Source of the DNA: Bathynomus jamesi
Taxonomy: Eukaryota > Arthropoda > Malacostraca > Isopoda > Cirolanidae
Length of the DNA: 64,000 nt
Reading direction: 5' to 3'
Assembly: GCA_023014485.1 (NCBI GenBank)
Contig: JAJOZX010000997.1
Location: 127,001 to 191,000 of the forward strand
Within the stretch, counting starts at the first letter, position 1; each line of letters starts with the position of its first letter. A program made the translations under genes and the position numbers. Of this stretch, positions 1 to 11,032 are shown in pieces. Below the pieces are notes generated by a model, which saw nothing but the letters and a program-made list of their open reading frames with translations, made no database searches and was not told where the DNA came from.

Positions 1-1238
1 CAACTAAGTTTAGATGAAAATTCTAAAGAACTAACTATCATAAATACGCACCGAGGCCTATATAAGTACAATAGGCTATGCTATGGAATAGCATCGGCTC
101 CGGGTATTTTTCAGAGGACAATGGACCAAGTTCTAGGTCACATTCCGGGGGTACTTTGTTTTCTAGATGATGTCCTCATTTCAGGTTCGTCTAAAAAAGA
201 ACACCTAACTAGATTAACCACAGTTATAAAAAGACTCCGGGATGCCGGACTTAAGCTAAAGAAAGAAAAGTGTTCGTGGGTCACAAACGAGGTTTCATAT
301 TTAGGGTTCCGCATAGATGCCTAGGGCATTCATCCAACGGTGGATAAACTAGAAGCAATAAAAAATGCACCACCTCCACAAAACATCACACAGTTACAAG
401 CTTATTTAGGTCTCCTAAACTTTTATAGGAAATTTTTGCCTAATGCATCGACTTCCCTTGAACTCCTAAATAAGCTATTAAGATCTGGGGAACAGTGGAG
501 ATGGGAGAAAACCCAAAAGGAAGCATTTGAGGCTTCCAAGGACGTACTACTAAAGTCCACTCCCCTAGTGCATTATGATCCTAAACTTCCTCTCATAGTT
601 TCAGCAGATAGCAATCCTTATGGAATTGGGGCCATGTTATCTCACCAAATTGATGGTGTAGATAGGCCTATCTGTTTTGCTTCTAGAACACTAACTGAGA
701 CTGAAAGACGATATGCACAACTTGAACGTGAAGCCTTAGCCTTAGTATTTGCAGTAAAAAATTTAATTTCTATCTATGGGGTCATGAATTTAAACTAATT
801 ACTGACCATAAGCCTCTTTTAGGTTTATTTTCACCGAATAAAAATATTCCAGTTATGGCCTCAGGTAGGATTCAACGATGGGCACTGATTCTACAAGCCT
901 ATAAATTTGACTTAGTACATCGGTCAGGCAAACTTCTAGGTACAGCTGATGCGCTAAGTAGGTTGCCTTTAGAAAATCCAAATGAATGTGTACCTATACC
1001 TACAGAATGGGTTCACTTGGTGGAGTTTTTGGAATCCACTCCAGTATCTGTGGTACAAATAGAGCAGTGGACAAAATCAGACCCTATTCTGTCTAGGGTC
1101 ATCCACTACTGCTCAGTTGGTTGGCCTACTAAGGTTGAGAGTGAATTACAGCCTTTTTATCAACGTCAGTCTGGACTCTCGATCCAAAATGGCTGTCTCT
1201 TATGGGGCCACAAAGTGATAATTCCGAATGAAGGCAGG
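1..1238 (+). pseudogene. Gypsy-1 pol, part 1: reverse transcriptase, RNase H, start of integrase (broken)
   Basis: This is the polyprotein segment of a Ty3/Gypsy LTR retrotransposon that copies RNA to DNA and integrates it. The window opens inside RT. The RT active-site motif reads FLDD (about 166-171). The RNase H domain follows (SADSN around 600-620, then LEREALALVFAV), and then the start of the integrase linker. It aligns base for base with Gypsy-2 at 48429-49669, which fixes the family. An in-frame TAG at 322-324 replaces the serine codon of the other copy, and a frameshift near 760-800 separates RNase H from the rest. The gene stops at 1238 only because BEL-1 inserted there; it resumes at 9217. 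Gag, protease and the 5' LTR lie outside the window. Confidence 0.93.
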
Positions 1239-2240
1239 TGTTGAAAAAAGTGGTTAGAAATAACCGCATATATTTCCAAAGAAAATATAAACAAAATAAA
1301 TAAAAATAAAAACCCTCGTTTCTAACCAACTAGTGAAGTTGGGTTTCCCTAATTAACCAAAAGAAGGAAAAAAAAAAGTTTCTGGGACAAAGAAAAACGG
1401 AGCTTTGTCCAGTCTTGAAAATTTTTGACCGCATGAAGCGGGCCCTTTTTTCTCAAAAAAATTAAAATGCTCGTGGTTACCCAAACCGGGAAACTGAGTC
1501 AACCTTCAAACCTAACAACCTTTAATTAAATCGTATCCTTAATTAATAACCACTGCAATTAATCAAACCCATGTTTAACTAAATAGAGGCCTATCAGAAC
1601 TAGGTGCAAGTAAGTTAAAGAAAATAACTAAGGTAAGAGAAAAAACTAGGTACCTAGACGAAACTCGAACCGGGCTACAACGGCCCTAACTCAATAATTA
1701 AATGGCTGTTATAGCCCCTATTAAAACCTAAAGGCAATATAGCCCTAACTTAACTTAAATAAAACCTTCTAAACCTTAAACCTTTAAAACCAAAAACTTA
1801 AGGGCAATCCAGCCCTAGCCTAACTTAACCTGCAAAACCTAGGTCTGGGAAATAGCCCCTACAAATAAATAACCTAGCAGTGTGTTAAACAATAACCTAA
1901 AACTTAACAACGAAAATTTAAAAAAACCTGGAAACTAAATGAAACTTATGAATCAGTTAGAAACTGAAAGGGTAACGTTCAACTGGCAACTTCATTTTTG
2001 GTAAGTCTAAATTAATTTTGATGAATTTAGCTTCACCATAGTTAGTAATCTGGCTGCTGACCAAATTTAACCTGAAAACCACTGCAACTTACAGTGAAAA
2101 AGTCTGTAGCTGTGTTGACAGTGTCTAAATAGGCCATTATTATTTCTATAATTACCGAGTCTATTTAAAGTAAACTTAACCTTAATACTACACCTAAATA
2201 AAAATAATATCTCTCAAGCTAAATAATAAATTTTTCAATA
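1239..2240 (+). repeat. BEL-1 5' LTR
   Basis: Direct repeat of 8211-9211. By eye I see only about five differences in 1 kb: one T/C in the stretch GGAGCTTTG(T/C)CC, one T/C near 2092, and three single-base indels in A or T runs. The LTR is rich in short CCTAA/CTTAA-type words. It should carry the promoter and polyadenylation signal, but I could not pin down a TATA box or poly(A) site with confidence. Confidence 0.95.
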
Positions 2241-2258
2241 TGGCGCCCCCGGGTGGGC
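2241..2258 (+). promoter_or_regulatory. BEL-1 primer-binding site
   Basis: The bases TGGCGCCCCCGGG follow the 5' LTR directly. A TGGCGCC start is typical of a site pairing with a tRNA 3' end (which ends in CCA). I do not assign the tRNA. Confidence 0.7.
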
Positions 2259-2381
2259 AGTCGAGAAGTTAGTTACCCTTTTTTGTTTTAATTCTGATAC
2301 AATAGTTTTAAATCCAGTGAATTAAATTTTTTACATAATCTGAAAATTTAAATATAAATATCCTTTATAATAAACCTAAAA

Positions 2382-3190
2382 ATGGCTAATCAAACTGAAG
2401 CCACTCGTGGAAAAAGTATGGAGACCTGGTTGGGAAGTGATGTGGAAGCACTTGAAACTAGTAAACTGGTAAAAAGGAGGGGAGCAATCAGAACCTCAGC
2501 TACTAAACTTTTAGCTACAATCAAAGAGAGATGGGATGATTGGACTGAGGAACAAAAAAATTCACATGCTCGGCTTTTGTCCTCACAACTGGACAAGTTA
2601 CAAAATTTAGACGAGGAAATCCTTAGAATGTATGTTTGTTCCGAAGGCTTCTCAGAGGATAAACAAGAAGAACTAGATGAAAAAAATAGTTATTACCACT
2701 TTGAAATAGATCAAATGATACAAGCATTAACAACTAAAAAAGAAAATAATGCCGAAGCCAAACCTAAACTAAGAATAAGTACTAAAATTCCTGAGCTTCA
2801 AATATTACCATTTGATGGAAATCCCTCTAAATTTCAAAACTTTAAGACCTCATTGAGAAACATTTATGATAACATAGGTCTTTCCGAAGAAGAGAAATTT
2901 GCCTACCTAAAACAACATTTGAGTGGAAACCCTGCCATTCAAATCAACTGCATGCAAGAAAGTAAAACATCTTATGAAGAAGCATAGCAGCAGTTGGAGG
3001 GCTGTTATGCAACACCAGGCCAAATTAAATTCTCCATAATAAAATCCCTTTTAACTAAATCCATAATAACCAAAAATTTTAAATCACTTCATGACTTTCA
3101 AGCAGATATGCACTCTACCATAAATTTAATGCAAACTCAAAAATTAGAATTAGAAGATATACTCTTGTATGTATATATAATAAACTAACT
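2382..3190 (+). pseudogene. BEL-1 gag, N-terminal and central part
   Basis: The frame starts at ATG 2382, about 140 bases after the PBS, and encodes a charged, helical BEL-type Gag that would build the particle. After a lysine-rich linker comes the conserved stretch LQILPFDGNPSKFQNFK, the usual start of the BEL Gag core. An in-frame TAG at 2985-2987 interrupts it. The same frame stays open from there to about 3186, with content (SLHDFQADMH) that continues the Gag core. A frameshift near 3180-3200 ends it. The start is the first ATG of the open stretch, and no better one lies upstream. Confidence 0.85.
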
Positions 3191-4628
3191 CAAGAAACTC
3201 AAGAATTTTTAAGAACTTGTGGGTTTAAACTCTGACCCCTTTAATAATTTTAAAGAAGCAATTGCTGAAGCTACCAAAACCTTAGCTAATGTTAATTTTG
3301 ATCTGGAAACAAAGTGAGTTAACTACCTTGATACCTAAACAAAAAAGAACTTCTCTCCAGAACCAGCCAGAAAACCATGGTATTCTGGCCAAACTACAGC
3401 TGCTCTGGCGTTTCTACCCAAAAACAATCCTCAAGAAGAGCTCAATATACTGACCAGAGAGAACCTTACTGCAAATTGTGTAAGAAAAACTCTCACAGAA
3501 TCTCAAATGTGATTCTTTCCCTGAAAGTTGGGATAAACTGAAAAAACTTGCTAAATTAAATTATTGTACTAAATGTACCTCATCTAAACACAAGCCAAAG
3601 AATGCCCCATTTCTTTACAACCCTGTTCATTTTGTAGGTTTTCTAACCATTTATCCTTCCTTTGTACCAAACAAAAAGGAAAACCAGAGGGAGATAAGAA
3701 AACCAAAACCAGTACGGAAGTAGCTACCCAAAAAGAAAACTCCAAACAAGGGAAACAAGTTACTAACTTATTAAGTTTAAAAAACACTGATCAAGAAGTA
3801 GCATTAATCCCTTCCATGCAAATGAGAATAAGAAACTCAGAAAAATCAATTAAATGCAGAGCACTTTTGGATAATTGTAGTCAAGCCAGCTACATTACCA
3901 AGGAACTCGTGAAAAAATTAAATCTTCCAACTAAACACTACGAGGAATCCATAACCATAACAGGATTTATAGCCGACAAGAAAACCAAATTATGAAGTAG
4001 CTATAATTAAATTGGAGGATTCTAGAAACCCTGGAAACTACAGAAATAGAAGCTATCATAATGATGATATTAATATTAAATATGAAGTTCCAGGATTACT
4101 GAAACTTCAAACTTATTTAAAATCATTAAATTATCAGCTTGCAGATCACTTTGAAGCTGATGAAGTGGCTGACTTCATGTTAATTTTTGGGGCTGCAACC
4201 CACAAACTTTTTGCCCTCAGCAGTCATCAGATTCATACGGCCTCTTGTTATAAATCTCCCTATGGAATACTTTTATTGGGTTCCCTTCAGATTACTACCT
4301 GAAAAGAAAAAGAACCAATAAGAGATCATCAGCTTCTGTATTACCAACCCGCTACCTACTAGTACAACTTCTAATGAAGATCTAAAAAAAAATTGAACAC
4401 CAGATTGCACAATTTAGCAAACTAGAAAACTTGGGTATTTCTGGGGATGAACCACTTTCAAACAAAGAAAAAGATCTGATTGCAAACTTTGAAAAGGAAG
4501 TTAAAAAAGAAGATGAAAGATTGTCTGTTAAGGTACCATGGAATGACCAAAAGATAAAATTTCACCAAACTTTAATATGCTATTAGCAGGTTAAAGTCAC
4601 TTGCAAAAAATTAAAAAAAGATAACTTA
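3191..4628 (+). pseudogene. BEL-1 gag zinc knuckles and aspartic protease (decayed)
   Basis: No long frame survives, but conserved blocks can be read in pieces. A cysteine/histidine knuckle starts CKLCKKNSH near 3472-3500. A second Cys/His cluster lies at about 3565-3670. A protease-like block CRALLDNCSQASYIT lies near 3857-3900. BEL proteases normally have DSG or DTG at that point; here it reads DNC, so the catalytic triplet looks altered. From about 4012 an open stretch of 96 codons includes VADFMLIFGAATHKLF, which matches the linker between protease and RT in BEL elements. Separate frameshifts and stops break the region. Confidence 0.72.
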
Positions 4629-5140
4629 ATGCAACCTTATTCAGACATCCTTGAACAACAATTCCAGGAAGGAATAATAGAAGAAGTACCTCTAACAGAA
4701 CACTTAAGACAAGCAGGAAATTTTTTACCTCACTTTCCCGTAGTTCGCCCTGGGGTACAAACAACTAAAGTTAGGATTGTAGTAGATCCCTCGGGTAAAA
4801 GCAAACCAGAAGAAATAACCGTAAATGATGCTACTGAGGACTGCCCTTCACTCCTACCTCACTTAGCAAAATTGTGCATTAAATTAAGGCATGGTAAATA
4901 TTTGATGATTGGGGACATTCAAAAAGCATATTTACAACTTAAATATCAAACAGAATTTGACTGCAATGCCCACAAAATTCTGTGGGTAAAGAATACCCAA
5001 TTGGCTCCAAATGACAACAACCTGATCTGCTATAAATATAGAAGAGTTACCTTTGGCAACAAAAGCAGTCCATTTTTACTACAACAATCTCTACAACACA
5101 TTTTAATGAACAACAAAACCAAGTGGCAGACTACCTAGCT
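4629..5140 (+). pseudogene. BEL-1 reverse transcriptase, N-terminal half
   Basis: This 169-codon frame carries the fingers and palm of a BEL/Pao RT: LPHFPVVRPG, then KVRIVVDPSGKSK, then LMIGDIQKAYLQL holding the first catalytic Asp, then VTFGNKSSPFLLQQSLQ. It ends at a stop at 5136-5138. The continuation lies in the overlapping frame that opens before 5123, so a single-base shift in the A/C-rich stretch near 5110-5122 separates the halves of RT. Confidence 0.9.
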
Positions 5141-6661
5141 AACCGCTTTTACATGGACAATGCTTTAATTAATGCCAACAATCTCTCAGAACTCAAAGAC
5201 CTTTACAATTATAGTGTAAACACTTTAATTGAATATAATTTGAAGCTATATGAATGGGCCTCTAATCACTCAGAACTTCAAGGACTATTTGAAAAACATG
5301 ACATAGCCTCCTCCGAAGATAAAGAAAATGTAAAACTATTAGGATATGGTTGGAACACAAGTGCTGATACACTCCATCTAAAAACGGTAAACTTGAACTC
5401 AGAAGCCAAAACTAAAAGAGAAATACTAAGTTCTGTGCAATCATTGTTTGATCCAATTGGATTTGTTGCACCCTTAGTGTTTAAATTAAAACTCTTCATG
5501 CAGAAAGTAACAGCTACCAAAAAAAATTGGGATGAATATCTAGAACTGGAAATGCTGCGTGAATGGAAAAAACTTTGTAAAGAAATAAACAAAGTGGAAT
5601 TTCTGAATTTTCCTAGACAAGCTTTTGAAAATCCCAAACCTCTCATGGAAAATCTTCAACTCCACATCTTTTGTGATGCCAGCCAAGAAGGTTATGCAGT
5701 AAGTTGCTATCTAGTTGGAAATGGAAAATCCGAACTAATTTACGCTAAATCAAGAGTCAATCCCAAATCAAAAAATTGGACCATTTGTAACTTGGAATTA
5801 ATGGCAATCTGCCTAGGAACCAAAGTCCTAGAATACCTTAAAGAAACCTACCTAGAAGAAAACTCAGAAAACCAAAAGTTCTTCAAAACAATAATTTGGA
5901 CAGACTCACAAGTGGCTTTAAATTGGACTGCTCAAAAATCTCTAAAAATGAAATCAATCTTTGTAAAAAACAGAGTGAAAGACATTCAGGAAGCAACAAG
6001 AAACTTAAACCATCACCTGGAATTCAGACATGTAGCAGGAGAAGACAACCCAGCAGACCTACTCACCAGACCAATATCTTTCAAGAAATTTCAAAAACTT
6101 CTTCACTTTTACCAACATGGTCCCACATTTTTGAGAAATGAAATTGAATGGCCCACCAACTTAATTTTTAACCCCCACCAAGAAACCTTACAGACAACAA
6201 TAAATGTGTGTCAAACAACTTGTAAAGAAATAAATGAAAAAACTCCCTTGTTAAATATGGAAAGATTCTCTAACAGGAAAAAACTGGTCAGAATCACTGC
6301 CTATGTTCTACGGTTCATAGAAAACTTAAAGTACTTCCGCACTCACAAATATAACCCCAAATGTAACCTGACAATGGAAGAACAAATTGCTGTCTTGGAG
6401 AAAAATCATACAGCTTACAAAACTAAGGCCACAAATTACTGGCTAAAATTAGTCCAGCAACAACATTTCTCAAAAGAAAAAGAAATAATCCACAAACTAA
6501 ATAAAGGAGAAAAAGTTGAGGACCTAACAAAGCTGCAAAAGAATCTAAAACTCTTCATTGACAAAGAAGGGTTAGTCAGAACAATGGGGAGATATAAATA
6601 TGCAACTAACCTTAACTATTCTGCTAGGTATCCTGTACTACTGCCGAAAATTCTCATTTAA
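5123..6661 (+). CDS. BEL-1 RT C-terminal part and RNase H
   Basis: This is a 512-codon open frame. It begins with the RT active-site block, which reads FYMDNAL; the usual form is YVDD, so the second Asp is Asn here. The thumb follows, with the BEL-typical FDPIGFVAPLV. RNase H comes next: CDAS (Asp), LELMA (Glu), TDSQVAL (Asp) and NPADLLTR (Asp). All four metal-binding positions are therefore present. RNase H degrades the RNA strand of the RNA-DNA hybrid. The frame ends at 6661 and integrase continues one frame over. The annotated ATG is internal, not a true start, because this is a polyprotein segment. Confidence 0.9.
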   Translation: MADYLANRFYMDNALINANNLSELKDLYNYSVNTLIEYNLKLYEWASNHSELQGLFEKHDIASSEDKENVKLLGYGWNTSADTLHLKTVNLNSEAKTKREILSSVQSLFDPIGFVAPLVFKLKLFMQKVTATKKNWDEYLELEMLREWKKLCKEINKVEFLNFPRQAFENPKPLMENLQLHIFCDASQEGYAVSCYLVGNGKSELIYAKSRVNPKSKNWTICNLELMAICLGTKVLEYLKETYLEENSENQKFFKTIIWTDSQVALNWTAQKSLKMKSIFVKNRVKDIQEATRNLNHHLEFRHVAGEDNPADLLTRPISFKKFQKLLHFYQHGPTFLRNEIEWPTNLIFNPHQETLQTTINVCQTTCKEINEKTPLLNMERFSNRKKLVRITAYVLRFIENLKYFRTHKYNPKCNLTMEEQIAVLEKNHTAYKTKATNYWLKLVQQQHFSKEKEIIHKLNKGEKVEDLTKLQKNLKLFIDKEGLVRTMGRYKYATNLNYSARYPVLLPKILI

Positions 6662-8013
6662 CAACGTTAATTGTAACTGAATGTCATGCAAAAGCCAGTC
6701 ATGCAACCTTAGCTACCACATGCAATTTCCTCAGACAGGAATTCTGGATCCCCAAAATAAGGCAAGTAGTTAAAAAGGTTCTGAAACAATGTCTGTTTTG
6801 CCAAAAATACTTTGCCATGGCTTATGAAGTGCCTACTACTGGACCCTTAGTAACGGAACGTTTAAGCTATGAAAAACCCTTTGAAAAAACTGCCCTTGAC
6901 TATGTTGGTCCAATTTCTGTCCAGGATGAGAATAACCAATTCATGAAAGTCTACTTATTATTGTTCACTTGCTGCGCCACCAGATTCACCAGCCTTCACA
7001 TCTGCACTGACCTTTCTGCTAAAACCTTTTTAAGAGAACTCTACCATTTGTCCTTAAACTACTCCCTTCCAAAGGTTTTGATTTCAGACAATCAATCCAC
7101 CTTCAAAAGATCTGAAGATTACCTTAAACATTGGTTCCAAAATGTTCTTGTGTCTCAGTACCTCTCTGATCATGGTATCCAGTGGAAATTTACAGCAGCC
7201 TATTCACCCAGAACCTTAGGAATAGCTGAAAGAATGGTGGGTTTAGTCAAAAGAGCCCTCTATACCTCCCTAAAAGGAAGAAAAATCCCGTTAACTGAAC
7301 TAAAAACAATTGTTCTTGAAATAATGAACACAATTAATTCAAGACCACTCACTTATGTTAATTCAAATGAAGATCCTTCCTCTGATCTACTAACTCCTTT
7401 CAAGTTGCTTTTTGGGTATGACAATACCAAATTCAACTTTTTAACCACTAATGATACCCAAGAAGCTGTTAATGAAGACGATCAGGTGGATGCTGATTAT
7501 ATGACAACAACAGAGGACAAAGAAAGAAAGAAAATACTGGATTACTTTCATAAGGGAGCTAAACAATCTCAAGAAATCAAGAAAAGATGGCGATACGAAT
7601 ATTTGAGTAGTTTGAGGGAAAAAGAATACCAACAACACAAACAACCAGTAAGTAAAGAACCTAAAGTAGGAGAACTATGTCTCTTAGATGAAAATTCTAT
7701 GAATCCCAAATACTTCTGGAAGATTGCTGTAATTGAAACATTACACCCAGATGAAGATGGCATAATCAGGCATGTAACTGTAAAAACACCCAATGGTCAT
7801 CTCTCCAGAAGACACATATATCGGTTATACCCACTGGAAATAACTGATAAGCCGAATATTGACCTGGAAGAACTGGAAAATTCTTCCACAGAAACAGGAA
7901 CTGTAGATTCTCCTGACACTACTACTGCCGCTACTCAACCCCGACCACAAAGACAAGCTGCAGTTAGATTTCGGGAAGAACTGCAAAGGAAAATACAGAG
8001 TGGATCTTTGTGA
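6661..8013 (+). CDS. BEL-1 integrase
   Basis: The integrase frame is open from 6661 to the stop at 8011-8013. It begins with an H2C2 zinc-binding region (ECHAKASHATL, then QCLFCQK), then the DDE core: DYVGPISV (first Asp), ISDNQSTFK (second Asp) and GIAERMVGLVKRAL (Glu). All three catalytic residues are present. The C-terminal tail is the chromatin- and DNA-binding region typical of BEL integrases: VGELCLLDEN, then HVTVKTPNG, then a Pro/Arg-rich end. A frameshift near 6650-6661 separates it from RNase H. The protein would insert the element's cDNA into host DNA. Confidence 0.92.
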   Translation, partial: TTLIVTECHAKASHATLATTCNFLRQEFWIPKIRQVVKKVLKQCLFCQKYFAMAYEVPTTGPLVTERLSYEKPFEKTALDYVGPISVQDENNQFMKVYLLLFTCCATRFTSLHICTDLSAKTFLRELYHLSLNYSLPKVLISDNQSTFKRSEDYLKHWFQNVLVSQYLSDHGIQWKFTAAYSPRTLGIAERMVGLVKRALYTSLKGRKIPLTELKTIVLEIMNTINSRPLTYVNSNEDPSSDLLTPFKLLFGYDNTKFNFLTTNDTQEAVNEDDQVDADYMTTTEDKERKKILDYFHKGAKQSQEIKKRWRYEYLSSLREKEYQQHKQPVSKEPKVGELCLLDENSMNPKYFWKIAVIETLHPDEDGIIRHVTVKTPNGHLSRRHIYRLYPLEITDKPNIDLEELENSSTETGTVDSPDTTTAATQPRPQRQAAVRFREELQRKIQSGSL

Positions 8014-8200
8014 AGACCACAAATAGAAAATTGTAAATAATTGTAAATAGCTATAACTTAGGACCAACGTTCTACAGAAAAGACGCTTTCATCTTCATAT
8101 TTCACCTAAAAGGAACTTTTCTGAAGAGCATGTCATTTTCATTCAAAAAAAAAATAAAATAAAATTTCCCAAGAATACAATTCTGGGTAAATTTTTCCCC

Positions 8201-8210
8201 TTGGGGGGAA
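8201..8210 (+). promoter_or_regulatory. BEL-1 polypurine tract
   Basis: TTGGGGGGAA lies directly before the 3' LTR, where plus-strand DNA synthesis is primed in LTR elements. Confidence 0.8.
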
Positions 8211-9211
8211 TGTTGAAAAAAGTGGTTAGAAATAACCGCATATATTTCCAAAGAAAATATAAACAAAATAAATAAAAATAAAAACCCTCGTTTCTAACCA
8301 ACTAGTGAAGTTGGGTTTCCCTAATTAACCAAAAGAAGGAAAAAAAAAAGTTTCTGGGACAAAGAAAAACGGAGCTTTGCCCAGTCTTGAAAATTTTTGA
8401 CCGCATGAAGCGGGCCCTTTTTTCTCAAAAAAATTAAAATGCTCGTGGTTACCCAAACCGGGAAACTGAGTCAACCTTCAAACCTAACAACCTTTAATTA
8501 AATCGTATCCTTAATTAATAACCACTGCAATTAATCAAAACCCATGTTTAACTAAATAGAGGCCTATCAGAACTAGGTGCAAGTAAGTTAAAGAAAATAA
8601 CTAAGGTAAGAGAAAAACTAGGTACCTAGACGAAACTCGAACCGGGCTACAACGGCCCTAACTCAATAATTAAATGGCTGTTATAGCCCCTATTAAAACC
8701 TAAAGGCAATATAGCCCTAACTTAACTTAAATAAAACCTTCTAAACCTTAAACCTTTAAAACCAAAAACTTAAGGGCAATCCAGCCCTAGCCTAACTTAA
8801 CCTGCAAAACCTAGGTCTGGGAAATAGCCCCTACAAATAAATAACCTAGCAGTGTGTTAAACAATAACCTAAAACTTAACAACGAAAATTAAAAAAACCT
8901 GGAAACTAAATGAAACTTATGAATCAGTTAGAAACTGAAAGGGTAACGTTCAACTGGCAACTTCATTTTTGGTAAGTCTAAATTAATTTTGATGAATTTA
9001 GCTTCACCATAGTTAGTAATCTGGCTGCTGACCAAATTTAACCTGAAAACCACTGCAACCTACAGTGAAAAAGTCTGTAGCTGTGTTGACAGTGTCTAAA
9101 TAGGCCATTATTATTTCTATAATTACCGAGTCTATTTAAAGTAAACTTAACCTTAATACTACACCTAAATAAAAATAATATCTCTCAAGCTAAATAATAA
9201 ATTTTTCAATA
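8211..9211 (+). repeat. BEL-1 3' LTR
   Basis: Direct repeat of 1239-2240 with very few differences. It is followed at once by the GCAGG target duplication (9212-9216) and then resumed Gypsy-1 integrase. Confidence 0.95.
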
Positions 9212-9216
9212 GCAGG

Positions 9217-10273
9217 TCAAATTTAGTGAAGGAACTTCACGCTGAACACATGGGTGCAACAAAAATGAAAGAGCTGGCGAGAGCTTATTTCTGGTGGCCC
9301 GGGTTAGATGAAGAACTCGAATCATTGGTTCGTTCCTGTCAAAGCTGCCTAGAGAACAGAGATCTCCCAAGGAAAAGTCCGCTTCATCCTTGGGAATGGC
9401 CTACTATACCTTGGCATAGGATCCATGTTGACTATGCAGGTCCTATAAATAATATTTATTTCCTAGTCATTGTGGACGCCTACTCTAAGTGGGGGAATTT
9501 TTCCAACCACTTCCACGACTTCGGGTGTTACTATTTGCTTACTCCGTTCGTGTTTCGCTCGATAGAGTTTACCCGTAGTCCTGGTTTCCGACAATGGTAC
9601 TTGTTTTACCAGTGAGGAATTTCGTTCTTTTGTCCACCTAAATGGCATTAGACATGTCCGGTCTAATGTTTTTCACCCGTCTACTAACGGTCTCGCGGAA
9701 AACATGGTCCATACTTTCAAGTCGGCCTTGCGTCATTCTCGTGGGGAGGAAATGCAAGTGGTGTTGGATAAATTTTTGTTTAAATATCGACTAACACCTC
9801 ACACAACGACGGGGGTGTCTCCTAAACTTATGATTGGCCGGGGAATTCGTTCAGTTTTCGATTTGTTACGTCCAAACGAAACGTTGCAACGACGAGTTTC
9901 ACGCCATCAGGAAAAACAGAAGTTGTACCACGACACTAAAAAGGGGAGAGTTATAGAAGCGCAACCTAATGATCCAGTTATGATTCACAACTATGGGGCT
10001 GGACCAAAATGGGTTCCTGCAACTGTGCAGGAGAGAACGGGCCCTGTTTCCTTCAAGTGCCAACTAGAAGATGATCGTTCTATTAAACGCCATCAGGACC
10101 AGATATGGGAACGTGAATTGCAGAATGACCGGAGTCTTCCGGAAGAGAAAACCGATCCTCTGGAAAATGGTTCAATTCGCCCGCCTATGCATGTTGCACC
10201 TATTCCTACTACATCAACCCCGCTCCGCAGGTCGTCTAGGGTCTCTCACCCCCCTGACAGACTAAACTTGTAG
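9217..10273 (+). pseudogene. Gypsy-1 pol, part 2: integrase
   Basis: This continues the gene broken at 1238. The zinc-binding domain reads HAEHMGATKMKELARAYFWW with SCQSC. The core has VDYAGP (first Asp) and VVDAYSKW. A frameshift near 9490-9500 disrupts the middle of the core; the second-Asp block and the Glu block NGLAENMV around 9690 lie in other frames. The C-terminal part is open from 9704 to the stop at 10271-10273 and ends in a Pro/Ser-rich tail (TPLRRSSRVSHPPDRLNL). The close match to Gypsy-2 (49670-50725) confirms identity. Confidence 0.9.
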
Positions 10274-10281
10274 GGGAGGAG

Positions 10282-11029
10282 TGAGGTGACGTGTGTGTAT
10301 ATATATGTATATAGTCTAAAGTCACTAAAGGGAAAAATCACTAAAAGAAAGCTGAATGGCAACACGAAAGGATAAACAGGGCAACGCGGGCTGTTCGTTG
10401 TTTTTTGGATGGACTAGAGCAGGGGTTCCCAAACTTTTACCACCAAGGACCCCTAAATATTAATTCCGTACGGACATAGACCCCCCACAAAAAAAATTAT
10501 GAATTCAGTTACAAACTATAGTATATTTCATAAACATAGATAGCTTTTAAATTAATGTAAAATTAAACATTCTACGCTCATTAAACCAGTTTAATAAACA
10601 CTTACCGAATGTCTAGTGTGAAATGGAAATTTATTTTAATATAGTTAATGTTACTATTTTTCCAAAAGCTTAGAGACCCCCTGGAAGCTTCCTACAGACC
10701 CCTGGGGGTCTGTACAGACCACTTTGGGAATCCCTGGACTAGAGCATGGTTATTCATATCTGACTAAATCGGTGGTGCTAAATTTAATGTGGTGATATTT
10801 CTTAGGTGACAAATGGGGTAGAAAGTTGTCAGTAAATAATAACAGTTAGGGGTAATGTCTATAGCTTCTAAATTAGTAAAGTTAGAGAGTTTAGGTAGAC
10901 AGCTTTGTGGGACGCAGGAAATCTATGGCAGGCCCTAAAAAATATCTAATTCAACGCACCGGTAAGCGCCTTTGTTTGTTGTTTAGAAACCTAGTAACTT
11001 AGCGGGGTCACTAACCCCAAGCTATTACA
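10282..11029 (+). repeat. Gypsy-1 3' LTR (split by a hAT MITE)
   Basis: It begins TGAGGTGACGTGT, directly after the purine run GGGGAGGAG, and ends CTATTACA. It matches the Gypsy-2 LTRs (45944-46362 and 50734-51154) but is more diverged and carries a 317-bp insertion. The next bases (11030 on) are BEL-2 integrase in reverse orientation, so Gypsy-1 inserted into BEL-2. The other side of that insertion lies outside the window. Confidence 0.9.
10420..10736. mobile_element. hAT-type MITE in the Gypsy-1 LTR
   Basis: Termini CAGGGGTTCCCAAAC and (inverted) CAGGGATTCCCAAAG. A perfect 8-bp target duplication GACTAGAG lies at 10412-10419 and 10737-10744. The 317-bp length and lack of coding capacity make it non-autonomous. 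Confidence 0.93.
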
Positions 11030-11032
11030 TTG

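Larger units (their letters stand above)
1239..9211 (+). mobile_element. BEL-1: nearly complete BEL/Pao LTR retrotransposon inserted in Gypsy-1
   Basis: The element has two LTRs of about 1.0 kb, a PBS-like site, a gag-pol interior in BEL order and a purine-rich tract before the 3' LTR. The 5-bp target duplication GCAGG lies at 1234-1238 and 9212-9216. Removing the element plus one GCAGG copy restores continuity with the homologous stretch of Gypsy-2 (around 49661-49675), so the boundaries are well supported. The termini TGTTGA and TCAATA form a short imperfect inverted repeat. The interior order is gag, zinc knuckles, protease, RT, RNase H, integrase. Coding frames are broken in several places. 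It belongs to a different family from BEL-2 and BEL-3. Confidence 0.95.

Noticed and set aside
10274..10281. An envelope gene after Gypsy-1 or Gypsy-2 integrase
   Set aside because: Integrase ends a few bases before the polypurine tract and LTR in both copies; there is no room for a third gene.
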